Source: JARYLZ01 sp964388275
GTDB lineage: Bacteria > Bacteroidota > Ignavibacteria > SZUA-365
Length of the DNA: 64,000 nt
Direction of reading: 5' to 3'
NCBI GenBank assembly: GCA_964388275.1
Contig: CAYLZD010000008.1
Coordinates: forward strand, 82,397 to 146,396
Each line of letters opens with the position of its first letter. The first letter of the stretch is position 1. Made by a program: the position numbers and the translations under genes. Under the pieces are notes generated by a model. The model saw nothing but the letters and a program-made list of their open reading frames with translations. It had not been told where the DNA came from and did not search any database. Positions 25,893 through 34,996 of this stretch are shown here, one piece after another.

Positions 25893-26840
25893 TCAACAGG
25901 TTCCCGCGGCAGTCCGCTGAAATTCCCTGAAGTCCTTCAGGATATCCGCCGCGGCTTCGCGCGCGCCATCGGTCGAGTCGTACCAGCGGAGGCGGCTCTC
26001 TTTCCTGAACCAGGTCATTTGCCGCTTGGCATAGTTCCGCGTGTGCCGGCGGATCAGAGTCGCCATTTCCTCGTAGCCGAGATCCCCGCGCAGGCGCCGT
26101 ATCGCCTCCTTGTAACCGACCGTATTCAAGGCGTTGCATTCGGGATTCAGACCGGCTTCGAGCAAGGCGCGGGTTTCCTCGAGGAGGCCGGAGTTCAACA
26201 TGCGGTCCGTCCGCTCATCGATGCGTTTGTAAAGGAGATCGCGCGGAAGCAGCAAGCCGCAGACGAAAGCGCTCCACTCCGGCGCTTTCGTGCGTTCGCG
26301 GCGCAACGCCGAAATCGGCCTTCCCGCGACGCGGCACACCTCGAGAGCGCGCAGAAGACGATGATGGTTGTTCGGTGAAACGGACGCCGCAGCTTCCGGA
26401 TCCCGGCGCGCCAGTTCTTCGTGCAGCGCGGCGGCACCGAGCCGCTCGAGCTCTTCAATCAGCTTTTCCCTCTCGATCCTCGTCTCGTCCTCCGGACTTT
26501 CGAACATGCCGTCCAGCAGCGCGCGCACGTAAAGTCCCGTACCGCCGACCACAACGGCGGTTTTGCCCCGGGCGTGGATGTCCCGCATGCATTCGACCGC
26601 TTCGGCAAAATATCTGCCGGCCGTGTAGGTCTCGGAAGGGTCCACATGATCGATGAAATGATGCCTGACCGATGCCAGTTGTTCCCGGGAGGGCTTCGCC
26701 GTCCCGATGTTCAAGCCGCGGTACACCTGCCGCGAATCCGCGCTGACGATTTCGCCGTTCAACGCGGCCGCGCATTCGATCCCAGCCTCAGTCTTGCCCG
26801 TGGCGGTCGGTCCGGTTATGACGAGGATTTTCTGCTGCAT
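25893..26840 (-). CDS. miaA: tRNA dimethylallyltransferase
   Basis: About 315 residues. MiaA transfers a dimethylallyl group to N6 of A37 in tRNAs that read codons starting with U. The P-loop GPTATGKT is at residue 10, followed by SADSRQVYRGLNIGTAKPS and HHFIDHVDPSETYTAG, and later GGTGLYVRALLDG, all conserved in the family. The frame is open 29 codons upstream. The ATG at 26840 gives the usual short N-terminus, but a longer start at 26927 overlapping pcm cannot be excluded. Confidence 0.93.
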   Translation of the reverse strand: MQQKILVITGPTATGKTEAGIECAAALNGEIVSADSRQVYRGLNIGTAKPSREQLASVRHHFIDHVDPSETYTAGRYFAEAVECMRDIHARGKTAVVVGGTGLYVRALLDGMFESPEDETRIEREKLIEELERLGAAALHEELARRDPEAAASVSPNNHHRLLRALEVCRVAGRPISALRRERTKAPEWSAFVCGLLLPRDLLYKRIDERTDRMLNSGLLEETRALLEAGLNPECNALNTVGYKEAIRRLRGDLGYEEMATLIRRHTRNYAKRQMTWFRKESRLRWYDSTDGAREAAADILKDFREFQRTAAGTC

Positions 26841-26920
26841 GAGTTCAGCTCTGGACGTGATGCCGGGGCGCCCGTGTCGCGATTCCCGCGTCATTCGCGC
26901 CGCCTGTGATGCCCGCCGGA

Positions 26921-27574
26921 TTACCACCCTTCCTTGCCCAGCAGAGGGACGAACTTGAATCCCTCGTAGCGCATGTACGAAACCCCGCCTGCCCTTTTCT
27001 CGGCGCGCACCATGGTCTGTTCATTTTTGGCGCCGACCGGCGCCACGAGCACGCCGCCTTCCGCCAGCTGGCGCAGGAGTGAAGCCGGCACCTCCGGCGC
27101 TCCGGCCGTTACGATTATCCGGTCATACGGCGCGAACTCGCTCCATCCGATACTCCCGTCGCCGGCTTTGGATGCCACATTGTATTTGAGAGCTTCCAGT
27201 GTTTTTCTCGCTTCCTCGAGCAATTCCGCGTGCCGTTCGATCGTGAAGACCCGGGCGCCCATGGCGGCAAGCAGGGCCGCCTGGTAGCCGCTCCCGGTGC
27301 CGATCTCCAGCGTTTTGTTCCCGCGCTTGACGCATAGCAGCATGGTCATGAACGCCACCGTGTACGGCTGCGAAATGGTCTGGCTGCATTTTATGGGCAA
27401 AGCGCGGTCTTCATACGCGCTCAGGAGCCAGCTCTCGCCGACGAAGAGCTGCCTCGGCACTTCCGCCATGGCGGCGAGCACGGCCTCGTCGTTGATTTTC
27501 CGTTTTCGCAGGTATTCCACCAATTCGCGGCGCTCTTCATCGAAGCGGCGGCTGAAACGGATCCCATTGGACAT
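26921..27574 (-). CDS. pcm: Protein-L-isoaspartate O-methyltransferase
   Basis: The 217-residue enzyme methylates isoaspartyl residues so that they can be repaired. The motifs include QTISQPYTVAFMTMLL near residue 60, the SAM-binding loop LEIGTGSGYQAALLA, and the DGSIGWSEFAPYDRIIVTAGAPEVP region. Length is normal. It lies 7 nt downstream of cdaA and is followed by miaA, so it is probably co-transcribed. Confidence 0.93.
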   Translation of the reverse strand: MSNGIRFSRRFDEERRELVEYLRKRKINDEAVLAAMAEVPRQLFVGESWLLSAYEDRALPIKCSQTISQPYTVAFMTMLLCVKRGNKTLEIGTGSGYQAALLAAMGARVFTIERHAELLEEARKTLEALKYNVASKAGDGSIGWSEFAPYDRIIVTAGAPEVPASLLRQLAEGGVLVAPVGAKNEQTMVRAEKRAGGVSYMRYEGFKFVPLLGKEGW

Positions 27575-27581
27575 CGGAGTT

Positions 27582-28391
27582 CTAAGCCCCCGCTTTCTCG
27601 TTGAAAGAAGTCTCTTCCGGCGTGGCGAGCGCGACGTTGAGCCGCCTGCTCAGTTCCTGCTTCAGCTCCTCCGGGTCGAGCCTTCGCGACAGTTTTCCAT
27701 CCTGCGCTATCGAAATGATGCCCGTCTCCTCAGACACGGCCACGGCGACCACATCCGCCTGCTCGGAGACGCCGACCGCCGCCCTGTGCCGCATTCCCAT
27801 GATGAAATCCCCCGTACGCAGCGTGTTCGTCAGCGGCAATGTGCAGCGCGCGGCTTCAACGATGCGGCCCTTGACCACGACGGCGCCGTCGTGCAGAGGC
27901 GACTTCGGATTGAAAATGGAAATCAGCAGCTGTTTGCTGATCTCGGCTTTCAGCGCCACGCCGGTCTCCTCGATCATGCGGATCCCGGTCGAGCGCGTGA
28001 TCACGATCAGCGCGCCGATCTGTCTCTGCGATAATTCGTCGCAGGCGTCGACGATGTCGTCTATTGTCTCCCTCAGACTGTACCGGAAGAACTTGGACAT
28101 CAGTTTTCCCTGACCCAGGAGCACAAGCAGCCGCCGCAACTCTGGTTGAAAGAGTATTATGAAAGCGATGACCCAGATGTCGGTCAGCGTGCGCAGTATC
28201 CAGGAAATCGCCTGCAGATTAAGCGCGCGCGCGACGAAAGAGCCCGCGATGATAACCAGCAGCCCCATGAAAATCTGAACGGCGATGGTTCCCCGCATGA
28301 TCAGATACAGGCGGTAAAACACGAACGTCACGACCAGAATGTCGAGCAGATCCGTCCATTGTATTTCGAGAAAACCTATGCGGAACAGCAT
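27582..28391 (-). CDS. cdaA: Diadenylate cyclase, membrane-bound CdaA/DacA type
   Basis: The 269-residue enzyme makes cyclic di-AMP from two ATP. Three N-terminal hydrophobic segments (residues ~10-85) are followed by a DisA-N domain with the catalytic DGA motif (SPLHDGAVVV) and the RHRAA motif. The start ATG overlaps the folP stop codon (TGATG), which suggests coupled translation. The folP-cdaA pairing is common in the Bacteroidetes-Chlorobi group. Confidence 0.92.
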   Translation of the reverse strand: MLFRIGFLEIQWTDLLDILVVTFVFYRLYLIMRGTIAVQIFMGLLVIIAGSFVARALNLQAISWILRTLTDIWVIAFIILFQPELRRLLVLLGQGKLMSKFFRYSLRETIDDIVDACDELSQRQIGALIVITRSTGIRMIEETGVALKAEISKQLLISIFNPKSPLHDGAVVVKGRIVEAARCTLPLTNTLRTGDFIMGMRHRAAVGVSEQADVVAVAVSEETGIISIAQDGKLSRRLDPEELKQELSRRLNVALATPEETSFNEKAGA

Positions 28392-29323
28392 CAAGCGCCT
28401 CCGAGTCTTCCGCCGTTGACGGCTTCGGCTACCTGCACGGCCTCGCGCACTTCGCGGACGTCGTGCACGCGAAGTATCGACGCTCCGTTCAGGGCCGCTA
28501 TCACGCAACTTGCGATGGTTTCAGGCAGGCGGTTGCGCGGGTCATTGCCGGTGATTTCTCCGAGAAAGCGCTTTCGCGACGTTCCGACAAGCACGGGCCG
28601 GCCGAGTTCGCAGAGAGAGCGCAGCTCGCGAAGGAGAGTCAGATTGTCCTCGAAACGCTTCCCGAAACCGATGCCTGGATCTATCGCGATTTTCTCGATG
28701 CCGGCGGCCGCCGCGAATGCGATGCGCTCGGCAAGAAAGGCCCCGACTTCGGCGGTCACATCCGCATAACTCGGGTTATGCTGCATGTTTTCCGGCGTTC
28801 CGAGCATGTGCATGAGTATCACGGGCGCCTTCCGGCCCGCGGCGGTCCCGGCCATGCGCGGGTCGTGCCGAAGGGCGCTGACGTCGTTTACTATGTCCGC
28901 TCCCGCGTCGAGGGCGGCTTCGGCGACGGCAGCGTTCCTGGTGTCTATGGAAAGCGGCAATCCGCAATGCCTCCGGATTTCCTCGATTACCGGGACGACG
29001 CGCCGCATCTCCTCGTCCAACGGCACGGGCAGAGCGCCGGGACGAGTGGATTCGCCTCCTATGTCCAGAATGTCGGCCCCCTGCTCCGCCAGCAGCAGGG
29101 CTCTTTCGGCCGCGGCCGAAACTGAAAAATGGTCTCCCCCATCCGAAAATGAATCCGGCGTCACGTTGACCACGCCCATGAAACTGCAGCGCCGCGGCCG
29201 GGCCGCGAACATGTCGCGGGCGTCGATTTCGGATTCGATCCGTGTATTGGCTTGAGACATTTCGTGCTGTGTATGGGAAGGAAGGCGGAAGTCATCTGCA
29301 GGGTCACGGTCGGACTCGCGCAT
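28391..29323 (-). CDS. folP: Dihydropteroate synthase
   Basis: The protein is up to 310 residues and joins pABA to 6-hydroxymethyl-dihydropterin diphosphate in folate synthesis. Signatures are MGVVNVTPDSFSDGG, DIGGESTRPG, SIDTRNAAVAEAALDAGADIVNDVSA and the C-terminal LVGTSRKRFLG and RVHDVRE. The N-terminal 45 residues are not conserved. The start could be 29323 or the ATG at 29260, and neither has a strong Shine-Dalgarno sequence. It overlaps cdaA. Confidence 0.94.
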   Translation of the reverse strand: MRESDRDPADDFRLPSHTQHEMSQANTRIESEIDARDMFAARPRRCSFMGVVNVTPDSFSDGGDHFSVSAAAERALLLAEQGADILDIGGESTRPGALPVPLDEEMRRVVPVIEEIRRHCGLPLSIDTRNAAVAEAALDAGADIVNDVSALRHDPRMAGTAAGRKAPVILMHMLGTPENMQHNPSYADVTAEVGAFLAERIAFAAAAGIEKIAIDPGIGFGKRFEDNLTLLRELRSLCELGRPVLVGTSRKRFLGEITGNDPRNRLPETIASCVIAALNGASILRVHDVREVREAVQVAEAVNGGRLGGA

Positions 29324-29426
29324 GGTCCCGCCGGTTTTTAGATTCCTTCTGCAAGAATAGAAAAATCATCGCAAAAGTCCACGCTGCTTCATTCGAGCGG
29401 CGCCGGCCCGGTTTGTCAACGCGCTG

Positions 29427-29464
29427 AAAAAAAACCCGCGCCGCGCGTGAGAGCGCGGCGCGGG
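29427..29464 (-). terminator. Strong intrinsic terminator
   Basis: A perfect 12-bp G+C stem (CCCGCGCCGCGC / GCGCGGCGCGGG) with a 6-nt loop is followed on the minus strand by eight T residues. It lies about 35 nt after the stop of the 1203-residue secreted protein gene and should end that monocistronic transcript. Confidence 0.9.
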
Positions 29465-29498
29465 TGGAAAGGATTAAAGGTTGCTTGCCGACGGAGAA

Positions 29499-32400
29499 TT
29501 ATTTCGCCAGCAGCATCCTCTTAGAGTCGCTCCAGGAACCGGCGGTCATACGGTAAATGTATGTGCCGCTCGGGAGGTCGGAAGCGTCGAACTGCACCGA
29601 GTAGCTGCCCGCGGGCAGGGTCTCGTCAACCACTGTCGCGACCTCGTCGCCCAGACTGTTGTAAACGACCAGCCTCACGGCCGCCTCTTCAGGCATCGAG
29701 AAATCGATGGCCGTGGAGGGATTGAACGGGTTCGGATAGTTCTGACCTAGCGACCAGGCGATCGGCAGCGCGTCGGAAACGGACTTAGGCGTCCAGTTGG
29801 TCACGAGGCAGTGGTTCCCGCCTATCGTAGTGGGCGAGTAAGTGCCCGCATGCACGTAATAGAGGTTCGGGAAAGAGGTTGAAGTGACGCCGGGGATCGG
29901 ATTCTGCCAAGCGCCTCCGGAAACCGGCTGGCGGATGGCGTACAGCTTGGTCGGATCGGTGATGCCGCCGGCCTGAGCTTCAGCGTCGGTGTAGTACCAG
30001 TCGATATATGCTCTCCAGCCCGTGCCGCTGGAAGTAACGTTGAAGTAGCGCTGCACGTAGCGGTAGCGGGCTATGCCCGGCGGCAGAGCGTTCGGGAACG
30101 CCTCGATGCACATGTTGGTGATGGTTCCCTGCGTCACGGTGACCGCCGCAAAAGGCATGCCCTGCGGATCCGAGAACACATACGGTTTGGCGCTCGTCGT
30201 CATATTGCTGTGGCAGAAGGATATGCTGCCGGGAGTGCCAGGCACGCCGGAACCGGCGTCAATGACGGTCAGCTCGACTGTGACAGGGAAGGGATCGTTC
30301 GTGGCCTTGATACCGCCGTAGTTCGGCGGACTGCCCGGGAGATACGCGTACTGCTGGTTGTACAAGCGTCCGTAGAGAGTCAATGTGCCCTGGTAGGTGC
30401 CGGGCTGGAAACCGGTGGGATCGACCTCTAGAAGGAAGGTCTGACCCTGGCGCGGCCTCGGTGGTGAAAACGGATTCTTCGGCAGGTAAAGAGTGGGATC
30501 AGGGATCGACTTGGTCACCTTGATCCATGGCGTGCTGGTCTTGACATCCCAGAGGAAATCGCCGGGAGCGCCGTAATTGTAAGTGGTGCTCACCACTTCA
30601 TAGGTCTTCTGTATCAAGCCCGGTTTCTTGTAAATGGCCAGTATCTGCATCTTCACCGCGGGATCGTCGATGTGCTGCCCCTTCGCGGTGCCGGGCGCGC
30701 CCCAGCCGATTTTCGGCGGCGGAGTCGGATTCTCGTCGAGTATGATGTTGTCGACGGCCAGGCAGGACTGGGCCGAGGGCGCGGTATTCACGCGGAACGC
30801 TAAGTAGTAATTCGCCGCGCCCGCCGGATCCGTGTTGAAATACGGTGGCACAGCGCCGCTTCCGATAGCCGTGATGAATGTGCCTGTAGCCGGAACCGTC
30901 CAGGTGTCGACCACCGTCATGGTGGCCGGATCGGGATTCTGGCCGTACAACAGGCTGAAGGTTACCGGTTGGCCCCAACTGCACCCGGCGTAACGGAACT
31001 GCACGCGGTAACTCGAGCCGGCCTGCAACAGGGCGGGCGGACTGATCAAGGCGTCATTCGGACTGGGATCCGTGATATAGGCCCCTACTATCGAATTCGG
31101 GTCGCCTGTGAATCCGCCGACATAAACAGCCCATTCGGATGTTCCGCCGCCGTTGAACACTTTCCATCCGGTCCTGAAAGAGGCCGACGTGCCGCTTGCG
31201 GTCAGTCCTTCGAAATCCTCGAAGCCGAAAACCTTGATGTTTTGAATATTCGTGAGGTAAGACTTGCTGTCATTGGCCGCCGTCATGTCGCCGGTGTAAA
31301 AGGCCTTGACGTAGATGGTCACGGGGCCTGTCGCGGAAGGCACGAAAGGCGTCGAGAAAGTGGCCGTGTAGAGGCTGTTGGCCCAGGCAGGCGTGAAAAC
31401 CTGCTTTGTTCCGTCATCCGCGTTCGCAGGAACGCTGCCCGCTTTGTAGGTCAGCGTGACCGAGGTCGGCGGAGCTTCCCAGCCGTTGTTGCGTATGACC
31501 GCGCTGACTGTGTGAGGAAGGGAAACCACCTGCGCCCAGCGGTCCTGCGCGTAACCGAGACCAGCGGAGACGACTTCCACGTCTTTCTGCGGCATGATGC
31601 CGATCATGATGTCGTCGATGACCCATCCTGATTGATTGACGGATCCGTCGCTGCACGCGAAGAAGCGCAGTAGCACGCAGGACTGGCCCGCAAAGCCGGT
31701 CAGAGTGCGCACCGAACGAACCCATGAGGTCGTCGTGCCGTTCCAGACGGGCTGCCCGTTCGAGGAGTTGACGGAAGACGCATTGTACCAGTTCATGCCG
31801 TTCGGGTCGCTGACCGTGCCGAGAGTGGTCCAGGTGACTCCGCCGTTAAGACTGTACTCTATGCGACCGCCGTCCCAGCTCGATTCCCAATCGTACTTGT
31901 GGCTGAACGCGAGCACCGGATCCTGTGTCAAACCCACGAAGCTGAGCGGGGGGAACTGAGCCCAAGCCTGAAGGTTGTTTGAATACAATCCCGAAGTGGT
32001 CTGGCAGCAAAGAGCGTTGGGAACCGAGGCCGGTTGCGTGCCTATTGTTCCCGCGGGATTTCCGACACGCCAGTCAGAAGCCGCCGAGCCGCCGAAAGTC
32101 CATGCCCCCTGCCCTCCGGCGAAGTTCTCCGAATACGGGACCGTGGCCGGGATGGCGTAATTATATAAGGTCGCAGGCGGCGTCGCGCCCGGAGGAGATC
32201 CGGTGCCGCTGCCGCCGGCTGGGTTCGTCGAAGTTAGAGCCGGAACGTTGTTGTCCCTCGCGGCCACGTACCAGTAAACCACATCGCCCGGGGCAACGCC
32301 GCCGAGCGCGCTATGATTGACAATGAACGTGTAAACACTGCCGGCTATGTTGGTCTGGGCGGCCCAGTTCCACGAGCCGGCGTTTTTCTTGAACCAGATC

Positions 32401-33110
32401 ACCGCCTGGTTGATGCCCGCCGGCGATGTGATCGTGGCAGTGATTGTCTGGTTGCTCGTGCTCGCGCAACCGGCGGGCGCCGTGTTGATGGAAATGGCGG
32501 GCGGTCCGGCTGTCGCGAATACCAGCTGTATGTTGGGACGGTATGTATCCGCATACAATGTGGTCGGCACAGTGTTGTCCTGCTGATATCCGCGGTGCAT
32601 GTTCGTCGTAGTCGACGTGTAGCGCCATTCGGCGTACGGATAGTAATAGGAATTGTCCTCGCGGAACGCTCGCACTAGCAGGTTGTTGCCTGTGTACGCG
32701 AAGGCGACAGGCAGGGAGAAATTGATCCAGCCCGTCGCGGTCAGCGCGGGGATGTTCCCCTGCCAGACCAGCGTGCCGGTGGGCGTCCAGGTTCCGGTTG
32801 AGAGGGTGGTGGCCGTGGTATTTTCGAGGTATATCTTCAGAGTGCCTCCTCCGGTGCCCTGAGATACGCCGAGATACCAGCGCACGTTGGTAACATAATA
32901 CCCCGCCGCCGCGCTCCATCCGCCGTTGACGAGGTCGGTGTTCGTGTAAATCGCCTCATCGACGCTGTTCATCCAGTACATGTCGATCGGCAGAGTGTTT
33001 GTTGCGGTGCTCGTCCCGATAGTGACGGTGGTCTGCGCGGTCGCCGAAACCATGCCCGATATCAGGAAAAGAACGGCGGCCAGTGTGGATATCGCGTAAC
33101 GCTTCCTCAT
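29499..33110 (-). CDS. Large secreted protein with T9SS C-terminal sorting domain
   Basis: A 1203-residue protein with a signal peptide (RKRYAISTLAAVLFLISGMVSATAQ). Its middle holds several beta-sandwich-like segments: one near residues 320-500 around PYSENFAGGQGAWTFGG resembles MAM-like or lectin-type modules. CARDB-like repeats (VSAVIRNNGW) come next, and a BACON-like segment follows around DFLWDVKTSTPWIKV. The last ~85 residues are a type A T9SS sorting domain starting LGQNYPNPFNPST and ending SDSKRMLLAK. The ligand is unknown. It has its own promoter and terminator, so it is likely monocistronic. Confidence 0.85.
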   Translation of the reverse strand: MRKRYAISTLAAVLFLISGMVSATAQTTVTIGTSTATNTLPIDMYWMNSVDEAIYTNTDLVNGGWSAAAGYYVTNVRWYLGVSQGTGGGTLKIYLENTTATTLSTGTWTPTGTLVWQGNIPALTATGWINFSLPVAFAYTGNNLLVRAFREDNSYYYPYAEWRYTSTTTNMHRGYQQDNTVPTTLYADTYRPNIQLVFATAGPPAISINTAPAGCASTSNQTITATITSPAGINQAVIWFKKNAGSWNWAAQTNIAGSVYTFIVNHSALGGVAPGDVVYWYVAARDNNVPALTSTNPAGGSGTGSPPGATPPATLYNYAIPATVPYSENFAGGQGAWTFGGSAASDWRVGNPAGTIGTQPASVPNALCCQTTSGLYSNNLQAWAQFPPLSFVGLTQDPVLAFSHKYDWESSWDGGRIEYSLNGGVTWTTLGTVSDPNGMNWYNASSVNSSNGQPVWNGTTTSWVRSVRTLTGFAGQSCVLLRFFACSDGSVNQSGWVIDDIMIGIMPQKDVEVVSAGLGYAQDRWAQVVSLPHTVSAVIRNNGWEAPPTSVTLTYKAGSVPANADDGTKQVFTPAWANSLYTATFSTPFVPSATGPVTIYVKAFYTGDMTAANDSKSYLTNIQNIKVFGFEDFEGLTASGTSASFRTGWKVFNGGGTSEWAVYVGGFTGDPNSIVGAYITDPSPNDALISPPALLQAGSSYRVQFRYAGCSWGQPVTFSLLYGQNPDPATMTVVDTWTVPATGTFITAIGSGAVPPYFNTDPAGAANYYLAFRVNTAPSAQSCLAVDNIILDENPTPPPKIGWGAPGTAKGQHIDDPAVKMQILAIYKKPGLIQKTYEVVSTTYNYGAPGDFLWDVKTSTPWIKVTKSIPDPTLYLPKNPFSPPRPRQGQTFLLEVDPTGFQPGTYQGTLTLYGRLYNQQYAYLPGSPPNYGGIKATNDPFPVTVELTVIDAGSGVPGTPGSISFCHSNMTTSAKPYVFSDPQGMPFAAVTVTQGTITNMCIEAFPNALPPGIARYRYVQRYFNVTSSGTGWRAYIDWYYTDAEAQAGGITDPTKLYAIRQPVSGGAWQNPIPGVTSTSFPNLYYVHAGTYSPTTIGGNHCLVTNWTPKSVSDALPIAWSLGQNYPNPFNPSTAIDFSMPEEAAVRLVVYNSLGDEVATVVDETLPAGSYSVQFDASDLPSGTYIYRMTAGSWSDSKRMLLAK

Positions 33111-33418
33111 GGCAGGCAGCTCCTTCGAATGTTGTGAAATGGTGAATATCGATGTTTCATCGTATTGGTATGCATAAACAACGGCTCTTGCCGTGGAAAT
33201 ATCAGCAAAACTTGTGTCGATTTGTCAGAGGCGGTCCGGAACGGGTTAAACTTCATCCTCATTAATTGGAATCTACGAGTATCGGGAATGAGTTGCAAGT
33301 CCATTGATAGAGAACGAGAGGCGCCGGAGATTTGGAGAAGATTCACAGGGAGAAACTGAGGGAGCGTGGCATTTTATCAGAGGAGTGCCGCTGTGAGAAA
33401 CGTCGAGCCGGGCTAAAT
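33111..33418. other. Intergenic region with one promoter
   Basis: This 308-nt gap separates the end of the exopolysaccharide operon from the secreted-protein gene. Apart from the promoter-like pair at 33270-33298 I see no gene, RNA or repeat in it. No clear terminator follows the 33419 gene. Confidence 0.6.
33270..33298 (-). promoter_or_regulatory. Candidate promoter of the 1203-residue secreted protein
   Basis: TTGCAA (33293-33298) and TAGATT (33270-33275) are 17 bp apart on the minus strand. This would give a leader of about 150 nt, ending with GAAGGAG before the ATG at 33110. The match is moderate. Confidence 0.4.
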
Positions 33419-34993
33419 TCATCGCATGCGCCGGTAGAGGAGGAAATAGCGGTTCTTATGCTCCGGTGTGAATGCCGTGAGAAGCGAGCTTTCGTTCTCA
33501 CGCCAGTGAGCCGCTATCTCCGCGCCGTCCGGGGCGGGATCCAGTCCTACGACGATCCATTCGTATCCACCGACGACGTGAGCGAAGTCGAGATTGCGCT
33601 TGTCGCTGTTCAGGGCCGTCGTGAAACGAGAGGTCGATATCCAGCTCGATTGCATGATGCGGTGCGACTGTCCCGATCCTGTTGCCGCGAGTATGTTGCC
33701 GCCCTCCCATTTTTCCTTGAGGATTTCGCCGATTTCGGCGGCATGAGGCGTCTGCATGTAATAGAATCCTCCCGCCGCGTCGGCCACCGCGACAACCCCG
33801 CCTTGCTGAAGGGCGGTTTGGAGTATGACGCCCACGGCGAAAGCGGCTATAATCGGGATCCGCGCGCGCCTGTCCCTCACGCGCTCCAGGAAAAAGCGGG
33901 CCGTGAAACCCAGCGAGATGGCGATGAAAGGCAGCAGCAAAAGTGCGTAACGTGAATTCCACCATCTTGTCATTTCTGCCACACCCGCATAGAGCGAATA
34001 CAAGGTGAATGCAGGCATTATCAGCAAAGCCGTGAAAAGGAACGCCGTCGTTCCCGCCGGCTTGCGGCGCGCGAACAGCGCGGCGCCCGGCGCGGCCAGG
34101 CACAAAGCCGGAATGCCGAAGCATGCGATAACCGTCACCGAGTAAATGTCGAACGTGTTCCACAACTGCAGATAATACATCGCCCGCACGGGCCTGTTTC
34201 GAGCCTGCCAGGCGGCCGAATAATACTCCGCGTTGTGAAAGAACAGCGCGTCGCCGAATTGAAGCCGATTCCACAGCAGCCAGAGAATTATTCCAAGGAA
34301 ACACGTCAATGACAGGGCGGCGTACAAGGCCCTTTTGCTCGGGCTCTCGGATCCTCGCAACGACGCGGCGCAGAGAGCCGCGAACACGACGCCCGCCAGC
34401 ATCCACGCCTCGTATCTGCATAGCGTTGCCGCCGCGGCGGACATGCCGGCGAGCAACGCGTTCACCGCTGTTCCCCCCTCGTCCTCGCGACTCAACCATA
34501 CCCACGCGTTGTACACGGCGGCAATAGAGAAAAACACCGCGATGGTTTCGGTCATCGCCGTCATGCTTATGTAGAGCATGTTGGGATTGAGCGCAAAGAA
34601 AAGAGCGGCAAACAGGGCCGCTCCGCGGCTGCCGGTGAGGCGCTTCGCGAATCCGTACAGGAGCGAAGCGCTCCAGGCCAGCAGGGGCATGCATACAGCG
34701 AAGCCGGCCAGGCCGGTGAAAAACAACGGGTCGATCAGCGCAAATGGGAGGAAAAGCAACTGTGGAAGAGGAAGCCATACAGTCCCGAGCCAATGCAGTC
34801 CCGGCTGCGCCGAGTCCACGATGGACCTCGAACCCGTCAGGCGCGAGTTGGCATCCCCGTAGAACATGAAGAAATGCGGTTCCACCGCGTACGCGGCCGC
34901 CGCGATAGCCGCGCCCGCGAGCAGCACGCCCAGGAATATGCGCCCGGGATTTCGATCGAGAGTGTCCTGAACCGCGGATGTGCCGGTTTCCAT
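33419..34993 (-). CDS. Polytopic membrane glycosyltransferase, GT-C type
   Basis: A 524-residue membrane protein with about ten hydrophobic segments. An acidic motif, FYGDANSRL, lies in the first extracytoplasmic loop (residues ~44-52), as in GT-C enzymes that use lipid-linked sugars. FALNPNMLYISMTAMTE further on is the typical second conserved region of PMT/ArnT-like enzymes. The C-terminal third forms a soluble periplasmic domain. It starts 3 nt after the acyltransferase gene, so the two are coupled. I infer transfer of a sugar onto an exported glycan or lipid; donor and acceptor are not known. Confidence 0.72.
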   Translation of the reverse strand: METGTSAVQDTLDRNPGRIFLGVLLAGAAIAAAAYAVEPHFFMFYGDANSRLTGSRSIVDSAQPGLHWLGTVWLPLPQLLFLPFALIDPLFFTGLAGFAVCMPLLAWSASLLYGFAKRLTGSRGAALFAALFFALNPNMLYISMTAMTETIAVFFSIAAVYNAWVWLSREDEGGTAVNALLAGMSAAAATLCRYEAWMLAGVVFAALCAASLRGSESPSKRALYAALSLTCFLGIILWLLWNRLQFGDALFFHNAEYYSAAWQARNRPVRAMYYLQLWNTFDIYSVTVIACFGIPALCLAAPGAALFARRKPAGTTAFLFTALLIMPAFTLYSLYAGVAEMTRWWNSRYALLLLPFIAISLGFTARFFLERVRDRRARIPIIAAFAVGVILQTALQQGGVVAVADAAGGFYYMQTPHAAEIGEILKEKWEGGNILAATGSGQSHRIMQSSWISTSRFTTALNSDKRNLDFAHVVGGYEWIVVGLDPAPDGAEIAAHWRENESSLLTAFTPEHKNRYFLLYRRMR

Positions 34994-34996
34994 GAA

